Positions 37,196 through 46,723 of a DNA stretch of 64,000 bases are shown piece after piece. How positions within the stretch are numbered: position 1 is the first letter of the stretch; every line of letters begins with the position of its first letter. The stretch covers positions 1-64,000 of the forward strand of contig CABZAE010000003.1 of the NCBI GenBank assembly GCA_902523635.1, given 5' to 3'. A model generated the notes under the pieces. That model searched no databases. It was not told where the DNA came from and worked only from the letters and a program-made list of their open reading frames with translations. The translations under genes and the position numbers were made by a program. Source of the DNA: an uncultured Bacteroidota bacterium (GTDB taxonomy: Bacteria > Bacteroidota > Bacteroidia > Flavobacteriales > Flavobacteriaceae).

Positions 37196-38380
37196 TTAAT
37201 TCAAAAATTCAAAAATACCTGCAGCTCCTTGACCCGTCCCCACACACATAGTAACCATTCCGAACTTAGATTTCCTAATTCTCATTTCATCGAAAATTTG
37301 AACAGATAATTTAGCGCCGGTACATCCGAGCGGATGACCTAGAGCAATAGCTCCACCATTAACGTTGACGATTTCCTTATTTAAACCAAGTTCTTTTATC
37401 ACAGCCAACGATTGTGATGAAAATGCTTCATTAAGTTCAATAAGATCAATATCGTTGATATTAAGATTTGATTGTTCTAAAACTTTCGGAATCGCCTTTA
37501 CAGGTCCAATTCCCATTATTTTTGGTGGGACTCCAGCGACTGCATAGTTCACAAATTTTGCAATTGGGTTAATATTAAGTTCTTTAACCATATCCTCACT
37601 CATGATTGTTACAAAAGCTGCTCCATCACTCATTTGTGAGGAGTTTCCAGCCGTAACACTTCCATTTTGAGCAAAAACTGGCTTCAATTTATTTAACACC
37701 TCAACACTTGTATCGTGTCTAGGGCCCTCATCTTTTTGAACCAAGTATTTTTTTGAGGATTTTACTCCTGCATCGTTAATAAATGTTTCTGAAATTTCTA
37801 TTGGAACGATTGAAGATTCAAATTTATTTTCAGAAATAGCTTTAATTGCTTTTTGGTGAGATTCATATGCAAATTTATCTTGATCTTCTCTTGAAATTGA
37901 GAAATCATTAGCAACTTGCTCTGCAGTCAATCCCATTCCCCAATAATAATCCTCATTTCCTTGCTTCGCGTTTTTGTATCCTGGAACTGGTCTATAACCT
38001 CCCATTGGAATAAAACTCATACTTTCAACTCCACCTGCAATTACGCAATGAGCCATGCCTGATTTGATTTTTGCCGCTGCAAGTGCAATGGTCTCTAAAC
38101 CAGATGCACAATATCTGTTGATTGTAACTCCAGGCACATCGTCAATTCCAAGACCCATTAATGAAATTAATCTACCAATATTTAATCCCTGCTCAGCTTC
38201 AGGCATCGCATTGCCAACTATAACATCATCAATTCTCTTTTTATCCAAATTGGGGATATCATTGATCATGTAATTAATTGTTTGTGCAGCTAATTCATCA
38301 GGTCTTTTAAATCTAAAAAGTCCTCTCGGAGCTTTACCAACAGCTGTGCGGTATCCTTTAACTATATATGCTTCGTTCAT
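37196..38380 (-). CDS. fadA: Acetyl-CoA C-acyltransferase (3-ketoacyl-CoA thiolase)
   Basis: Thiolytic last step of beta-oxidation. It is 394 residues. The nucleophilic Cys is in NRYCASGLETIALAAA; GGVESMS and NEAFSSQSLAV follow; the catalytic His lies in NGGAIALGHPLGCTGAK and the second Cys in MVTMCVGTGQGAAGIFE. It begins 4 bases after fadN ends. An acetyl-CoA acetyltransferase is the alternative reading, but the operon context favours the beta-oxidation thiolase. Confidence 0.95.
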   Translation of the reverse strand: MNEAYIVKGYRTAVGKAPRGLFRFKRPDELAAQTINYMINDIPNLDKKRIDDVIVGNAMPEAEQGLNIGRLISLMGLGIDDVPGVTINRYCASGLETIALAAAKIKSGMAHCVIAGGVESMSFIPMGGYRPVPGYKNAKQGNEDYYWGMGLTAEQVANDFSISREDQDKFAYESHQKAIKAISENKFESSIVPIEISETFINDAGVKSSKKYLVQKDEGPRHDTSVEVLNKLKPVFAQNGSVTAGNSSQMSDGAAFVTIMSEDMVKELNINPIAKFVNYAVAGVPPKIMGIGPVKAIPKVLEQSNLNINDIDLIELNEAFSSQSLAVIKELGLNKEIVNVNGGAIALGHPLGCTGAKLSVQIFDEMRIRKSKFGMVTMCVGTGQGAAGIFEFLN

Positions 38381-38384
38381 ATTA

Positions 38385-40790
38385 TTAATTTCTTAGTGGT
38401 TTACCTGTTTTAAGAATATGCTCAATTCGTTCTAGAGTTTTTCTTTCTGAACATAGAGATAAAAATGCTTCTCTTTCCAAATCTAATATATACTGATCGT
38501 TAACAAACGTTGGTTCAGAAAGATCTCCTCCGGCCATAACATAAGCCAATTTATTAGCAATTTTTTTATCATGTTCGGAAATGTAATTTGCTGTTTTCAT
38601 AGAGTCTGTACCTACTAAAAACATTCCAAGTGCCTGTTTTCCTAAAACCTTAATATTTTTTTCTCTAATAGGGGGAATGTATCCGCTTTCAGAGAGAAGA
38701 ATTGCGTGTTTTTTTGCAACTGCAATCTGTGAGTTTTTATTCATTAGAACCAAATCTTTTGCTTTTTTAAGCAAACCAAAATCGAACGCTTCATACGCTG
38801 AAGTTGAAGTTTTGGCCATTCCGATAGTTAAAAAATATTCTTGCATCACATTTAGCTCAACATCATTTTTATTAAAATTTTCGGCTGCTCTCAGGGTCAT
38901 TTCTTTACAACCTCCACCACCTGGAATTAATCCAGCCCCCATCTCAACTAAACCAATATAGGTCTCAGGATTTACTATTGCTTTGTCACAATGCATTACA
39001 AGTTCGCAACCCCCACCAAGTGTTAGACCGTGAGGTGCAGCTATTACAGGAATGTTTGAAAACCTGAGCTTCATCATGGTATCTTGAAATATTTTAATAG
39101 CCATGTTGATTTCATCGTATTCTTGTTCAACTGACATCATGAAAATCATTCCCAAATTTGCCCCAGCAGAAAAGTGAGCTCCTTCATTTCCAATAACCAG
39201 TCCACGGAAATTTTTCTCACCTATTTCTAATGATTTATTTATACCTTGAAGAACACCCTCACCGATAGTATTCATTTTTGACCTAAATTCTAAATTAATT
39301 ACTCCATCACCGATATCAGTTATTATGGAATCTTTATTTTCCCAAATTGTTTTGTTTTCATGTAGATTTTTAAGAATAATGAAGGATTCGTAACCAGGTT
39401 TGATTTTAAATTTACAGGTATTCAAATCATAATACGCAGAATTGCCATTCTCAACAGAGTAAAATTTATCTACTCCATTTTGAATCATTTTATTTATCCA
39501 ACCCGTTGGTTTATAACCTAACGATTTAATCAATTCAACACCTTGTTTTAATCCAATAGAATTCCATACCTCAAATGGTCCATATTGCCAGCCATATCCA
39601 GCTTTCAAAGCATCGTCAATTTTGTAAATGTCATCACATATTTCTGGAACTCTGTTTTGGATATATGCAAACAAAGAACCAAAATTTCGTCTGTAGAATT
39701 CTCCAGCTTTATCTTTTCCATTGACTAAGACAGAGAATCTTTCAGAAACATCCTCTATTTTTTTTGCAAAACCCATGGTTTCAAAGAGCACTTTTTTTGT
39801 TGATTTATATTCAAGAGTTCTAAGGTCCAGTGAAAGTATTTCAGATTTTCCATCGGAGTTTTTTATTCTTTTATAAAATCCACTTCCAGTTTTTGAGCCT
39901 AGTAGATTTTTTTTGACCATTTGGTCAATATACTCTGGCATTTTAAAAATATTTCTAAACTCATCATTGGGACAGTTTTCATAAATACCTTTTGCAACAT
40001 TAATTGTTGTATCAAGCCCCACAATATCACTTGTTCTAAAAGTTGCAGATTTTGGGTTTCCTATTATTGGTCCGGTAAGTTTATCAATTTCTTCAACAGT
40101 GAGTTCTAATTCTTCAACCATATTTAAAATATTAGACATCCCAAACATTCCAATTCTGTTTCCAATAAAACCAGGTGTGTCTTTTGCCAAAATCGAAACT
40201 TTACCTAAAAATCGTTGCCCAAAATCGATTAAAAAATCTATGACATCAGAATCACAATCTGGACCCGGAATAATTTCAAAAAGTTTTAAATATCTTGGAG
40301 GGTTAAAAAAATGAGTGACTGCAAAGTGTTTTCTAAAATCTTCACTACGATTTTCATTCATAAATTTAATTGGTATTCCTGACGTATTGGAAGTAACCAG
40401 AGATCCTTTTTTTCTGTGTTTTTCAATTTGATCAAAAACAATTTTTTTAATTTCGATTTTTTCTGTAACGACTTCTATTATCCAATCACAATTTGAAATG
40501 AGAGGAAGATCATCATTGAGATTACCCAATTTTATTCTGTCTATGAATTTTTTGTTGTAGATCGGAGATGGCTTTGATTTGACACATCGATCAAACATTT
40601 CTCTTACGATTCTATTTTTTACTTTCTTATCAGAAAGCGTTAGACCCAATTTTTTTTCTTTATCATTTATTTTACTCGGCGTTATGTCAAGAAGTAAAAC
40701 CTTAATCCCAATGTTGGCGAAATGACATGCGATTCCAGAACCCATAATTCCTGAGCCAATTACAGCAACTTCTTTTATTGTTCTATTCAT
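38385..40790 (-). CDS. fadN: 3-Hydroxyacyl-CoA dehydrogenase / enoyl-CoA hydratase fusion
   Basis: Two-domain beta-oxidation enzyme of 801 residues. The NAD-binding dehydrogenase is N-terminal (VAVIGSGIMGSGIACHFANIGIKVLLLD, then VTSNTSGIPI, HFFNPPRYLKLFEIIPG, KDTPGFIGNRIGMF). The crotonase domain is C-terminal, with AHFSAGANLGM, APHGLTLGGGCELVMHCDKAI and EMGAGLIPGGGGCKEM. This order matches Bacillus FadN and is the reverse of E. coli FadB. It lies 9 bases after marR, and the whole cluster parallels Bacillus fadNAE with a local repressor in front. Confidence 0.95.
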   Translation of the reverse strand: MNRTIKEVAVIGSGIMGSGIACHFANIGIKVLLLDITPSKINDKEKKLGLTLSDKKVKNRIVREMFDRCVKSKPSPIYNKKFIDRIKLGNLNDDLPLISNCDWIIEVVTEKIEIKKIVFDQIEKHRKKGSLVTSNTSGIPIKFMNENRSEDFRKHFAVTHFFNPPRYLKLFEIIPGPDCDSDVIDFLIDFGQRFLGKVSILAKDTPGFIGNRIGMFGMSNILNMVEELELTVEEIDKLTGPIIGNPKSATFRTSDIVGLDTTINVAKGIYENCPNDEFRNIFKMPEYIDQMVKKNLLGSKTGSGFYKRIKNSDGKSEILSLDLRTLEYKSTKKVLFETMGFAKKIEDVSERFSVLVNGKDKAGEFYRRNFGSLFAYIQNRVPEICDDIYKIDDALKAGYGWQYGPFEVWNSIGLKQGVELIKSLGYKPTGWINKMIQNGVDKFYSVENGNSAYYDLNTCKFKIKPGYESFIILKNLHENKTIWENKDSIITDIGDGVINLEFRSKMNTIGEGVLQGINKSLEIGEKNFRGLVIGNEGAHFSAGANLGMIFMMSVEQEYDEINMAIKIFQDTMMKLRFSNIPVIAAPHGLTLGGGCELVMHCDKAIVNPETYIGLVEMGAGLIPGGGGCKEMTLRAAENFNKNDVELNVMQEYFLTIGMAKTSTSAYEAFDFGLLKKAKDLVLMNKNSQIAVAKKHAILLSESGYIPPIREKNIKVLGKQALGMFLVGTDSMKTANYISEHDKKIANKLAYVMAGGDLSEPTFVNDQYILDLEREAFLSLCSERKTLERIEHILKTGKPLRN

Positions 40791-40799
40791 AACTTACAT

Positions 40800-41240
40800 T
40801 CAAAAAACTTTTTTTGTTTCAATTATTTCATTAATGTTTTCAATGACATTGTGGAAATTTTCTAGAGATTCATTTCCTATAACTTCTAGTACCTTATCAT
40901 TGAATTTCATTACGGCTGCTTTTGATGATGCTCTATGTTTTTTACCTAGCTCTGTCAAATGAATTAATACACTTCTTCTGTCAATTGGATGCGGTTTTCG
41001 AGTAATTAAATTCTTAATTTCCATCGTCTTCAACGTTCTTGACAAGCTTGTTGCTTCCATCCCCATCTTTGGACCAAGTGAAGTTGATGGTGTTCCTTTT
41101 TTTGGATCAATACTCAGCAATGCAAATCCCACGGCCATTGTGCCATTGTATTTTGCAGCTTCCTCATTATACATTTTTGCTACACTTTGCCACGTTGATC
41201 TAAGAACATGGTCAATTGTCTTTTTTTTGGTCTTTGACAT
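40800..41240 (-). CDS. MarR-family transcriptional regulator, likely fad operon repressor
   Basis: Winged-helix DNA-binding protein of 146 residues from ATG 41240; the track start 3 bases earlier is a TTG. The recognition region is GMEATSLSRTLKTMEIKNLITRKPHPIDRRSVLIHLTELGKKH, with the DRR wing typical of MarR. Dimerisation helices flank it. The operon position before fadN and a 32-bp palindrome directly in front suggest autoregulation and control of beta-oxidation, probably relieved by a fatty-acid or acyl-CoA ligand (inference). The ATG lies 4 bases after a TAAATTTG box, so the mRNA may be leaderless. Confidence 0.92.
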   Translation of the reverse strand: MSKTKKKTIDHVLRSTWQSVAKMYNEEAAKYNGTMAVGFALLSIDPKKGTPSTSLGPKMGMEATSLSRTLKTMEIKNLITRKPHPIDRRSVLIHLTELGKKHRASSKAAVMKFNDKVLEVIGNESLENFHNVIENINEIIETKKVF

Positions 41241-41244
41241 CAAT

Positions 41245-41252
41245 CAAATTTA
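41245..41252 (-). promoter_or_regulatory. marR-fad operon -7 box TAAATTTG
   Basis: Exact TAnnTTTG match on the minus strand, followed by ATTG and then the marR ATG. It begins one base after the palindrome, so a repressor dimer on the palindrome would occupy the upstream promoter DNA. Confidence 0.65.
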
Positions 41253-41253
41253 A

Positions 41254-41285
41254 ATAAAAATACTATGCGCGCATAGTATTTTTAT
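41254..41285. promoter_or_regulatory. 32-bp perfect palindrome, MarR operator candidate
   Basis: Every base from 41254 to 41285 pairs with its mirror partner around TACTATGCGCGCATAGTA, with AT-rich outer arms. Two-fold symmetry is what a MarR dimer recognises, and the site directly abuts the marR -7 box. It also begins 8 bases after the purL stop on the same strand. As RNA the GC core plus flanking A and U runs could fold into an intrinsic terminator for purL. Confidence 0.85.
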
Positions 41286-41293
41286 AAATTTTT

Positions 41294-44200
41294 TTAAAAT
41301 TTAGATAACCATTTATGAGCATTTTCAAATGCAGTAACCCAAGGGGAAAGCTTATCTTTTCTTTTACTTGGATAATGAGGCCAGTTCCATGGAAAAGTTG
41401 ACCTTTCTAGATGAGGCATCATAGCGATATGTCTTCCATTTTCACTACCAATTATAGCTGTGTTATAATCTGATCCATTTGGATTGGCCGGGTATTCTTC
41501 ATAACCATATTTTCCGATTATATTGTATTCGCTTTCACATAATGGTAGACTGAATTTCCCCTCACCATGGGCACTCCAAATGCCGAGCTTCAACCCACCC
41601 ATATTTTTAAACATTATGGATTCATTGTTTTGAATTTCAACGGATGTGAAAATACATTCAAATTTTTTGGAATCATTATGTTCCATGGTAGGTTTTTTTA
41701 CATGTTCTGGATGCAATAACCCAAGCTCAATGAACAATTGACATCCATTACAAACACCTAACGATAAAGTGTCTTTTTTTGAGAAAAAACTCATGAGACT
41801 TTTTTTGGCTTTTTCATTGTAAATAAATGAACCAGCCCAACCTTTTGCTGAACCTAACACGTCTGAGTTTGAAAAACCACCAACTGCAACGATGAAATGA
41901 ATGTTTTCAAGATTTTCTCTTCCAGAAATTAAGTCGGACATATGAATATCTTTGACGTTAAAACCTGCTAAGTCCATTACATAAGCCATTTCTCTTTCTG
42001 AATTACTTCCCTTATCTCTTATTATAGCAGCATTTATTTTTTTTTGATTTGATGTTGATAGATTACCACTAAAATTTTCAGGGAAATTAAAGACAAGAGG
42101 TTGTTTTTTAAAGTTTTCAAACCTTTCTTTAGCTTTTGCTATACCACTTTGGTGAATATCCATCAAATATGATTTCTTAAACCATAAATCCCTATATTTT
42201 TCGACGCATAAATTAAGTTGATCTCTATTGTTTTTTATTTTTAAGTTTCCAGTTCTATCAACTTTACCAATTTTAAAAAAATTAATTTTTTTCTCTCTTA
42301 ATATCTTTTCAATAGTTCTTTTTCCTTGAAAAACTATTGCTGGATTCTCGCAAAAAAGTAAATCGACAGTTTTTTGATCACCTATATCACTTAAATCTAT
42401 GTCTGCACCTAAACCGTTTTCTGAGAAACATAATTCAAGTAATGTAGTAATCAAACCGCCAGAACTAACATCATGACCTGAGATAATAAAGTTGCTTTTT
42501 ATTAGGCCTTGAAAAATATTGAATGCCTCAGCAAAGTATTTAGAATCTTTTATATCTGGACAACTGTTTCCAACTTCGTCGAGAGTTTGAGCTAACGCTG
42601 AACCACCAATATCATGGGACGATTTTGAAAAGTCAATGTAATAAATACTATCGTTACAATATTTAAACACTGGCTCAACAACCTTATTTATATTACTACA
42701 ATTAGCTGTAGCAGAAATTATAACTGTACCAGGTGCTAGCACATCAACGTCATTATATCTTTGTTTCATTGATAGTGAATCTTTTCCTGTTGGAATGTTA
42801 ATTCCAAGATCAATCGCAAAATTGGAGCAAGATTCTACAGCTTCATACAATCTTGCATCTTCGCCAGGATTATTACACGGCCACATCCAATTTGCTGATA
42901 GAGATATGGACTTAATCCCATTATTTAGAGGAGCCCAAATTATGTTAGTTAATGCCTTGGCAATAGCAACCCTTGAACCTGCAGATGGATCTATTAACGC
43001 AATTACAGGTGCATGTCCGATTGATGTAGCAACTCCGAATGGATTTTTGAAGTCCAAAGCCATAACTCCACAATTATTTAGAGGTAATTGTAATTGACCA
43101 ACACACTGTTGTTTAGCTACTTTGCCCGTTACACATCTATCTACTTTGTTAGTTAGCCAATCTTTACAGGCGACTGATTCGAGGCTAAGAACATTCTTTA
43201 AATATTTTTCAAATAAATTAAAGTCACATTTTATATTTGAAAATTTAGATTTTAGACTTATATCACTCATCATTGTCTTTGGTGAATTACCAAAAAAATC
43301 AGAAAGTTCTAGATTTATTGGCATCTCATTACTTGATTGAGATTTTATAATAAATTTCTTATCACCTGAGATTTTACCGACTTTGTAGCATGGGCATTTT
43401 TCTCGATTTGCAATTTTTTTAAGCTTTTTGAAGTTTTTTTCAGAAATTATTAGACCCATCCTTTCTTGCGACTCATTACCAATAATTTCTTTAAAAGACA
43501 GGGTGTCATCACCAATTGGTAATTCATCAATATCAACAATTCCTCCTGTCTCATCTACAAGTTCTGATAAACAGTTTAAATGCCCTCCAGCTCCGTGATC
43601 ATGAATTGAAATAATTGTATTCTCCTCAAATTCAACAAATGCTCTAATTGTATTTGCAACTCTTTTTTGCATTTCAGGATTTGATCTTTGTACAGCATTT
43701 AATTCAATTCCTGAACTATATTTTCCGGTGTCTGTTGAGGATACTGAGGCCCCACCCATACCAATTCTGTAATTATCACCCCCAAGTATTACAATTACAT
43801 CATCTTTTCTCGGAGTTTCTTTGATACTTTGATTAAATTTTCCAAATCCAATTCCACCAGCAAGCATAATTACTTTATCATATCCAAGTTTAACTTTCCC
43901 AGATTCATGTTCAAATGTTAATAATGATCCGCATATTAGTGGTTGACCAAATTTATTTCCGAAGTCTGATGCCCCGTTTGATGCTTTTATTAAAATATCA
44001 ATGGGGGATTGGTATAACCATTTTCTTTCTTTTTTAACCCAATTTTCATTACTATCTATTCTTGGGTATGGTGTCATGTATACTGCAGTACCAGCTAATG
44101 GAATCGATCCTTTACCGCCCGCAAGTCGATCTCTAATTTCTCCTCCCGAACCAGTAGCAGCTCCACTGAATGGTTCAACTGTTGTTGGGAAATTATGTGT

Positions 44201-44941
44201 TTCAGCTTTTAAAGATATGACTGAACTAAAAGTACTTTTTTTATAGTATGATGGCTCAGATGGATCAACAGGAGAAAACTGTTCAACATCAGGACCTTTA
44301 ATGAAAGCCACATTGTCTTTGTATGCAGATACAATTTCATTTTTATTCAACTTTGAAGTCTTTTTTATCAAATCAAAAAGAGAATGTTTCATTTTTTTAT
44401 TATCAATAATAAAGGTTCCATTGAATATTTTATGTCTACAGTGTTCAGAATTTACTTGAGAAAAGCCAAAAACTTCAGAGTCTGTAAGCTTCCTTTTAAG
44501 TTTTTTAGAAAGATTCTCCAAGTAGTTTATTTCGTCTACACTCAATGCCAAACCTTCTTTGGAATTATAAGTTGAAATATCTGATATTTCTTTGATAGAT
44601 TCAGGATTTATTGAAACGTTAAAAACATGTTGGTTAAGCTTACTGTAAACTTCATTTATCATAGGGTCATGCTTATTATGGTTTTTGTCAAATTCTGAGA
44701 ACATTTCAATCCTCTTAATCCCCTTTATGACCATGTTTTGTGTTATTTCAACAGCATTCGTGCTCCAAGGAGTTACCATTGATTTTCTAGGTCCAAGAAA
44801 AGTTCCTGAAATTTCAGTTTTACCTGTTAAAAAATTCGCATTGAACAACCACTCAAGTTTTTGAATGTCTTTTTGGTTTATTGTATTACTTGTATCAACA
44901 GTATAAATTAGATTTTGTTTGTCCTTGAAGAAAAAAACCAT
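41294..44941 (-). CDS. purL: Phosphoribosylformylglycinamidine synthase
   Basis: Large single-chain FGAM synthase of purine synthesis. It is 1215 residues. The N-terminal PurS-like part is followed by the FGAM synthetase domains (SEHCRHKIFNG, LKAETHNFPTTVEPFSGAATGSGGEIRD, GGGDNYRIGMGGAS-type loop, HDHGAGGHLNCLSELV, GHDVSSGGLITTLLE) and a C-terminal class-I glutaminase with SLGVCNGCQLFIELGLL and a His-Glu pair in MMPHLERSTFPWNW. It is monocistronic between rsmB-like and marR genes. A TAATTTTG box lies 19 bases upstream. Confidence 0.97.
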   Translation of the reverse strand: MVFFFKDKQNLIYTVDTSNTINQKDIQKLEWLFNANFLTGKTEISGTFLGPRKSMVTPWSTNAVEITQNMVIKGIKRIEMFSEFDKNHNKHDPMINEVYSKLNQHVFNVSINPESIKEISDISTYNSKEGLALSVDEINYLENLSKKLKRKLTDSEVFGFSQVNSEHCRHKIFNGTFIIDNKKMKHSLFDLIKKTSKLNKNEIVSAYKDNVAFIKGPDVEQFSPVDPSEPSYYKKSTFSSVISLKAETHNFPTTVEPFSGAATGSGGEIRDRLAGGKGSIPLAGTAVYMTPYPRIDSNENWVKKERKWLYQSPIDILIKASNGASDFGNKFGQPLICGSLLTFEHESGKVKLGYDKVIMLAGGIGFGKFNQSIKETPRKDDVIVILGGDNYRIGMGGASVSSTDTGKYSSGIELNAVQRSNPEMQKRVANTIRAFVEFEENTIISIHDHGAGGHLNCLSELVDETGGIVDIDELPIGDDTLSFKEIIGNESQERMGLIISEKNFKKLKKIANREKCPCYKVGKISGDKKFIIKSQSSNEMPINLELSDFFGNSPKTMMSDISLKSKFSNIKCDFNLFEKYLKNVLSLESVACKDWLTNKVDRCVTGKVAKQQCVGQLQLPLNNCGVMALDFKNPFGVATSIGHAPVIALIDPSAGSRVAIAKALTNIIWAPLNNGIKSISLSANWMWPCNNPGEDARLYEAVESCSNFAIDLGINIPTGKDSLSMKQRYNDVDVLAPGTVIISATANCSNINKVVEPVFKYCNDSIYYIDFSKSSHDIGGSALAQTLDEVGNSCPDIKDSKYFAEAFNIFQGLIKSNFIISGHDVSSGGLITTLLELCFSENGLGADIDLSDIGDQKTVDLLFCENPAIVFQGKRTIEKILREKKINFFKIGKVDRTGNLKIKNNRDQLNLCVEKYRDLWFKKSYLMDIHQSGIAKAKERFENFKKQPLVFNFPENFSGNLSTSNQKKINAAIIRDKGSNSEREMAYVMDLAGFNVKDIHMSDLISGRENLENIHFIVAVGGFSNSDVLGSAKGWAGSFIYNEKAKKSLMSFFSKKDTLSLGVCNGCQLFIELGLLHPEHVKKPTMEHNDSKKFECIFTSVEIQNNESIMFKNMGGLKLGIWSAHGEGKFSLPLCESEYNIIGKYGYEEYPANPNGSDYNTAIIGSENGRHIAMMPHLERSTFPWNWPHYPSKRKDKLSPWVTAFENAHKWLSKF

Positions 44942-44960
44942 TGTAAACCAAATGTTAAAT

Positions 44961-44968
44961 CAAAATTA
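44961..44968 (-). promoter_or_regulatory. Candidate purL -7 box TAATTTTG
   Basis: Exact TAnnTTTG match 19 bases before the purL ATG. No -33 TTG with correct spacing, so the call is tentative. Confidence 0.4.
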
Positions 44969-45031
44969 TGCGAAAAAAATACAATCCCTTGATTTTTAAA
45001 ATCTAAGTTAGTAACGATTTGATTGATTTTA

Positions 45032-46249
45032 TTAACAAGTTTGTTTTAAAGCCAGTCTGGCCATGTAAAATCCATCAAACCCATCACTAGGGTTTATTTT
45101 ATTTTCATCTTCAAAATCAAAATTTTTTCCTTCTTCTGATTTTAAAAATTTTTTTATCTGAATTTCATTTTCACTTGGCAAAATTGAACAGGTAGCATAA
45201 ACCAACTTACCACCTTTTTTAAGTAAAGGAGAGTATTTTTTTAAAATGTTTAATTGTTTTTCTCTTACCCTTTGAATGAAATCAAGGTTTAACTTCCATT
45301 TTGCATCAGGATTTCTTTTCAATACGCCAAGTCCTGAGCAAGGAGCGTCAATAAGAAGTCTATCAAATTTTCCATAAAGTTTTTTTACTGATTTTAAATT
45401 ATCAATTAGTTTAGTTTGAATATTGAACGCTCCATTTCTTTTTGATCTTTTCCTAAGCTCATTCAGTTTATACTGATTTATGTCCATTGCAATTATTTTA
45501 CCCTTATTTTCCATCAAGCAAGATAAATGAAGTGTTTTACCTCCGGCACCTGCACACACATCACAAACTCTCATACCTTTTTCTAGTTCAAGAAAGGGAG
45601 CGACAAGTTGAGATGAAGCATCTTGTAGTTCATATAAACCCTTTTTAAAAGATTCCCTTACGAACAAATTACACCTTTTTTTTAATACCAGTGCATTTGG
45701 ATAGTCTTTAATTGTATTTGTCTCAATTCCCTCATTTATTAATACTTTTTTAAGTTGATTTTTAGTAATTTTATGAGTGTTGGTTCTTATGACTACAGAA
45801 TTAGATTTATTTAGCTCATTTAATTCTTTTTCCCATTTTTTTTCACCCAGTTCTTGTGATCCAATTTTGTCAAGCCAGTTCGGTATGGATTCTCTAAATT
45901 TTCTAATTTTGGATAAGCTATCAAATTTTCCTTTGATTTTTCTCTTAGGGATATTTTCAAACTCTTTCCAATTAGGAATTGGTATTCCTCTTAAAACAGC
46001 CCACACAGAAAAAAATTTCCACAATTCATTCGAATTGTGTGGGGATTTAATATCTGCTATTTTAGAATATAATCTTTTCCACCTAACTATATCATAACAT
46101 GTCTCTGCTATAAAGCCCCTGTCTTTACTTCCCCATTTTTTATTACTTTTTAAGGTTTTTTCGATAGCTTTATCTGCATAGATATTATTGTTAAAAATAT
46201 TGTCTAAAGTATAAATTACTCCAATGACTAAATTTTTATGGAGTATCAT
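45032..46249 (-). CDS. RsmB/NOP-family RNA (cytosine-C5) methyltransferase
   Basis: SAM-dependent rRNA or tRNA methyltransferase, 405 residues. An N-terminal NusB-like helical part (WGSKDRGFIAETCYDIVRWKRLY) precedes the Rossmann domain. SAM-binding VCDVCAGAGGKTLHLSCLM, the PCSG motif in LIDAPCSGLGVLKRNPDAKWKL, and the catalytic Cys in VYATCSILPSENE identify the family. The ending DGFDGFYMARL is typical. It lies 24 bases downstream of the sensor gene of the ECF module, in the same direction. Which RNA it modifies is not shown. Confidence 0.92.
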   Translation of the reverse strand: MILHKNLVIGVIYTLDNIFNNNIYADKAIEKTLKSNKKWGSKDRGFIAETCYDIVRWKRLYSKIADIKSPHNSNELWKFFSVWAVLRGIPIPNWKEFENIPKRKIKGKFDSLSKIRKFRESIPNWLDKIGSQELGEKKWEKELNELNKSNSVVIRTNTHKITKNQLKKVLINEGIETNTIKDYPNALVLKKRCNLFVRESFKKGLYELQDASSQLVAPFLELEKGMRVCDVCAGAGGKTLHLSCLMENKGKIIAMDINQYKLNELRKRSKRNGAFNIQTKLIDNLKSVKKLYGKFDRLLIDAPCSGLGVLKRNPDAKWKLNLDFIQRVREKQLNILKKYSPLLKKGGKLVYATCSILPSENEIQIKKFLKSEEGKNFDFEDENKINPSDGFDGFYMARLALKQTC

Positions 46250-46273
46250 CTTTAAGCTTTTTTAATATGAAAG

Positions 46274-46723
46274 TTAGTTTTCTCTTATTCTTCTTGATTC
46301 TCGCAATTTCTTCATCATCTCTCTTCGAAATTCTTCTTCTAGTCTAAACAATTCATAAGTTTTTCTTGGAGATAAAACTTCTTTCAATTGTGATATAAGT
46401 TGTCCTCTGAGTTCAACTTTTTTCTTTTCATAATCCATGTAATCATTTATAAGTTGTGCATATTCCGAGTCACTGAACTCTAATTCATCTGCAACCCCTC
46501 TGAAATTACTTTTATTGTCATCCCAAAGTTTATATAAGCTATCCTCATAAGATTTGTAAGCCTTCCAAAAATCTGATTCAATGCTGGAGTTAAGTTTTAA
46601 TTTTTCAGATAAAAAAAGTTTTTTATATGCGTTAACCTTTTCCCTGCTAAGTCTTTCTGATTGAAATGAATAGCTGGATTGAAAAAATAAGATTGCAATG
46701 AGAGTAAATATTAATTTTTTCAT
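46274..46723 (-). CDS. Secreted 'sensor of ECF-type sigma factor' protein
   Basis: The 149 residues have a signal peptide (MKKLIFTLIAILFFQSSYS) and a charged helical mature part: LSREKVNAYKKLFLSEKLKLNSSIESDFWKAYKSYEDSL resembles the Spy/CpxP-like helical proteins of flavobacterial sigma modules, followed by coiled-coil-prone LRGQLISQLKEVLSPRKTYELFRLEEEFRREMMKKL. It starts one base after the anti-sigma-like gene. A periplasmic role in envelope-stress sensing is inferred from family and context. Confidence 0.75.
   Translation of the reverse strand: MKKLIFTLIAILFFQSSYSFQSERLSREKVNAYKKLFLSEKLKLNSSIESDFWKAYKSYEDSLYKLWDDNKSNFRGVADELEFSDSEYAQLINDYMDYEKKKVELRGQLISQLKEVLSPRKTYELFRLEEEFRREMMKKLRESRRIREN

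Noticed and set aside
36802-37251. 149-codon plus-strand ORF opposite fadE and fadA
   Set aside because: Lies fully antisense to two well-supported enzymes; composition is that of a shadow frame.
42795-43097. 100-codon ORF opposite purL
   Set aside because: Antisense to conserved purL motifs; no independent evidence.
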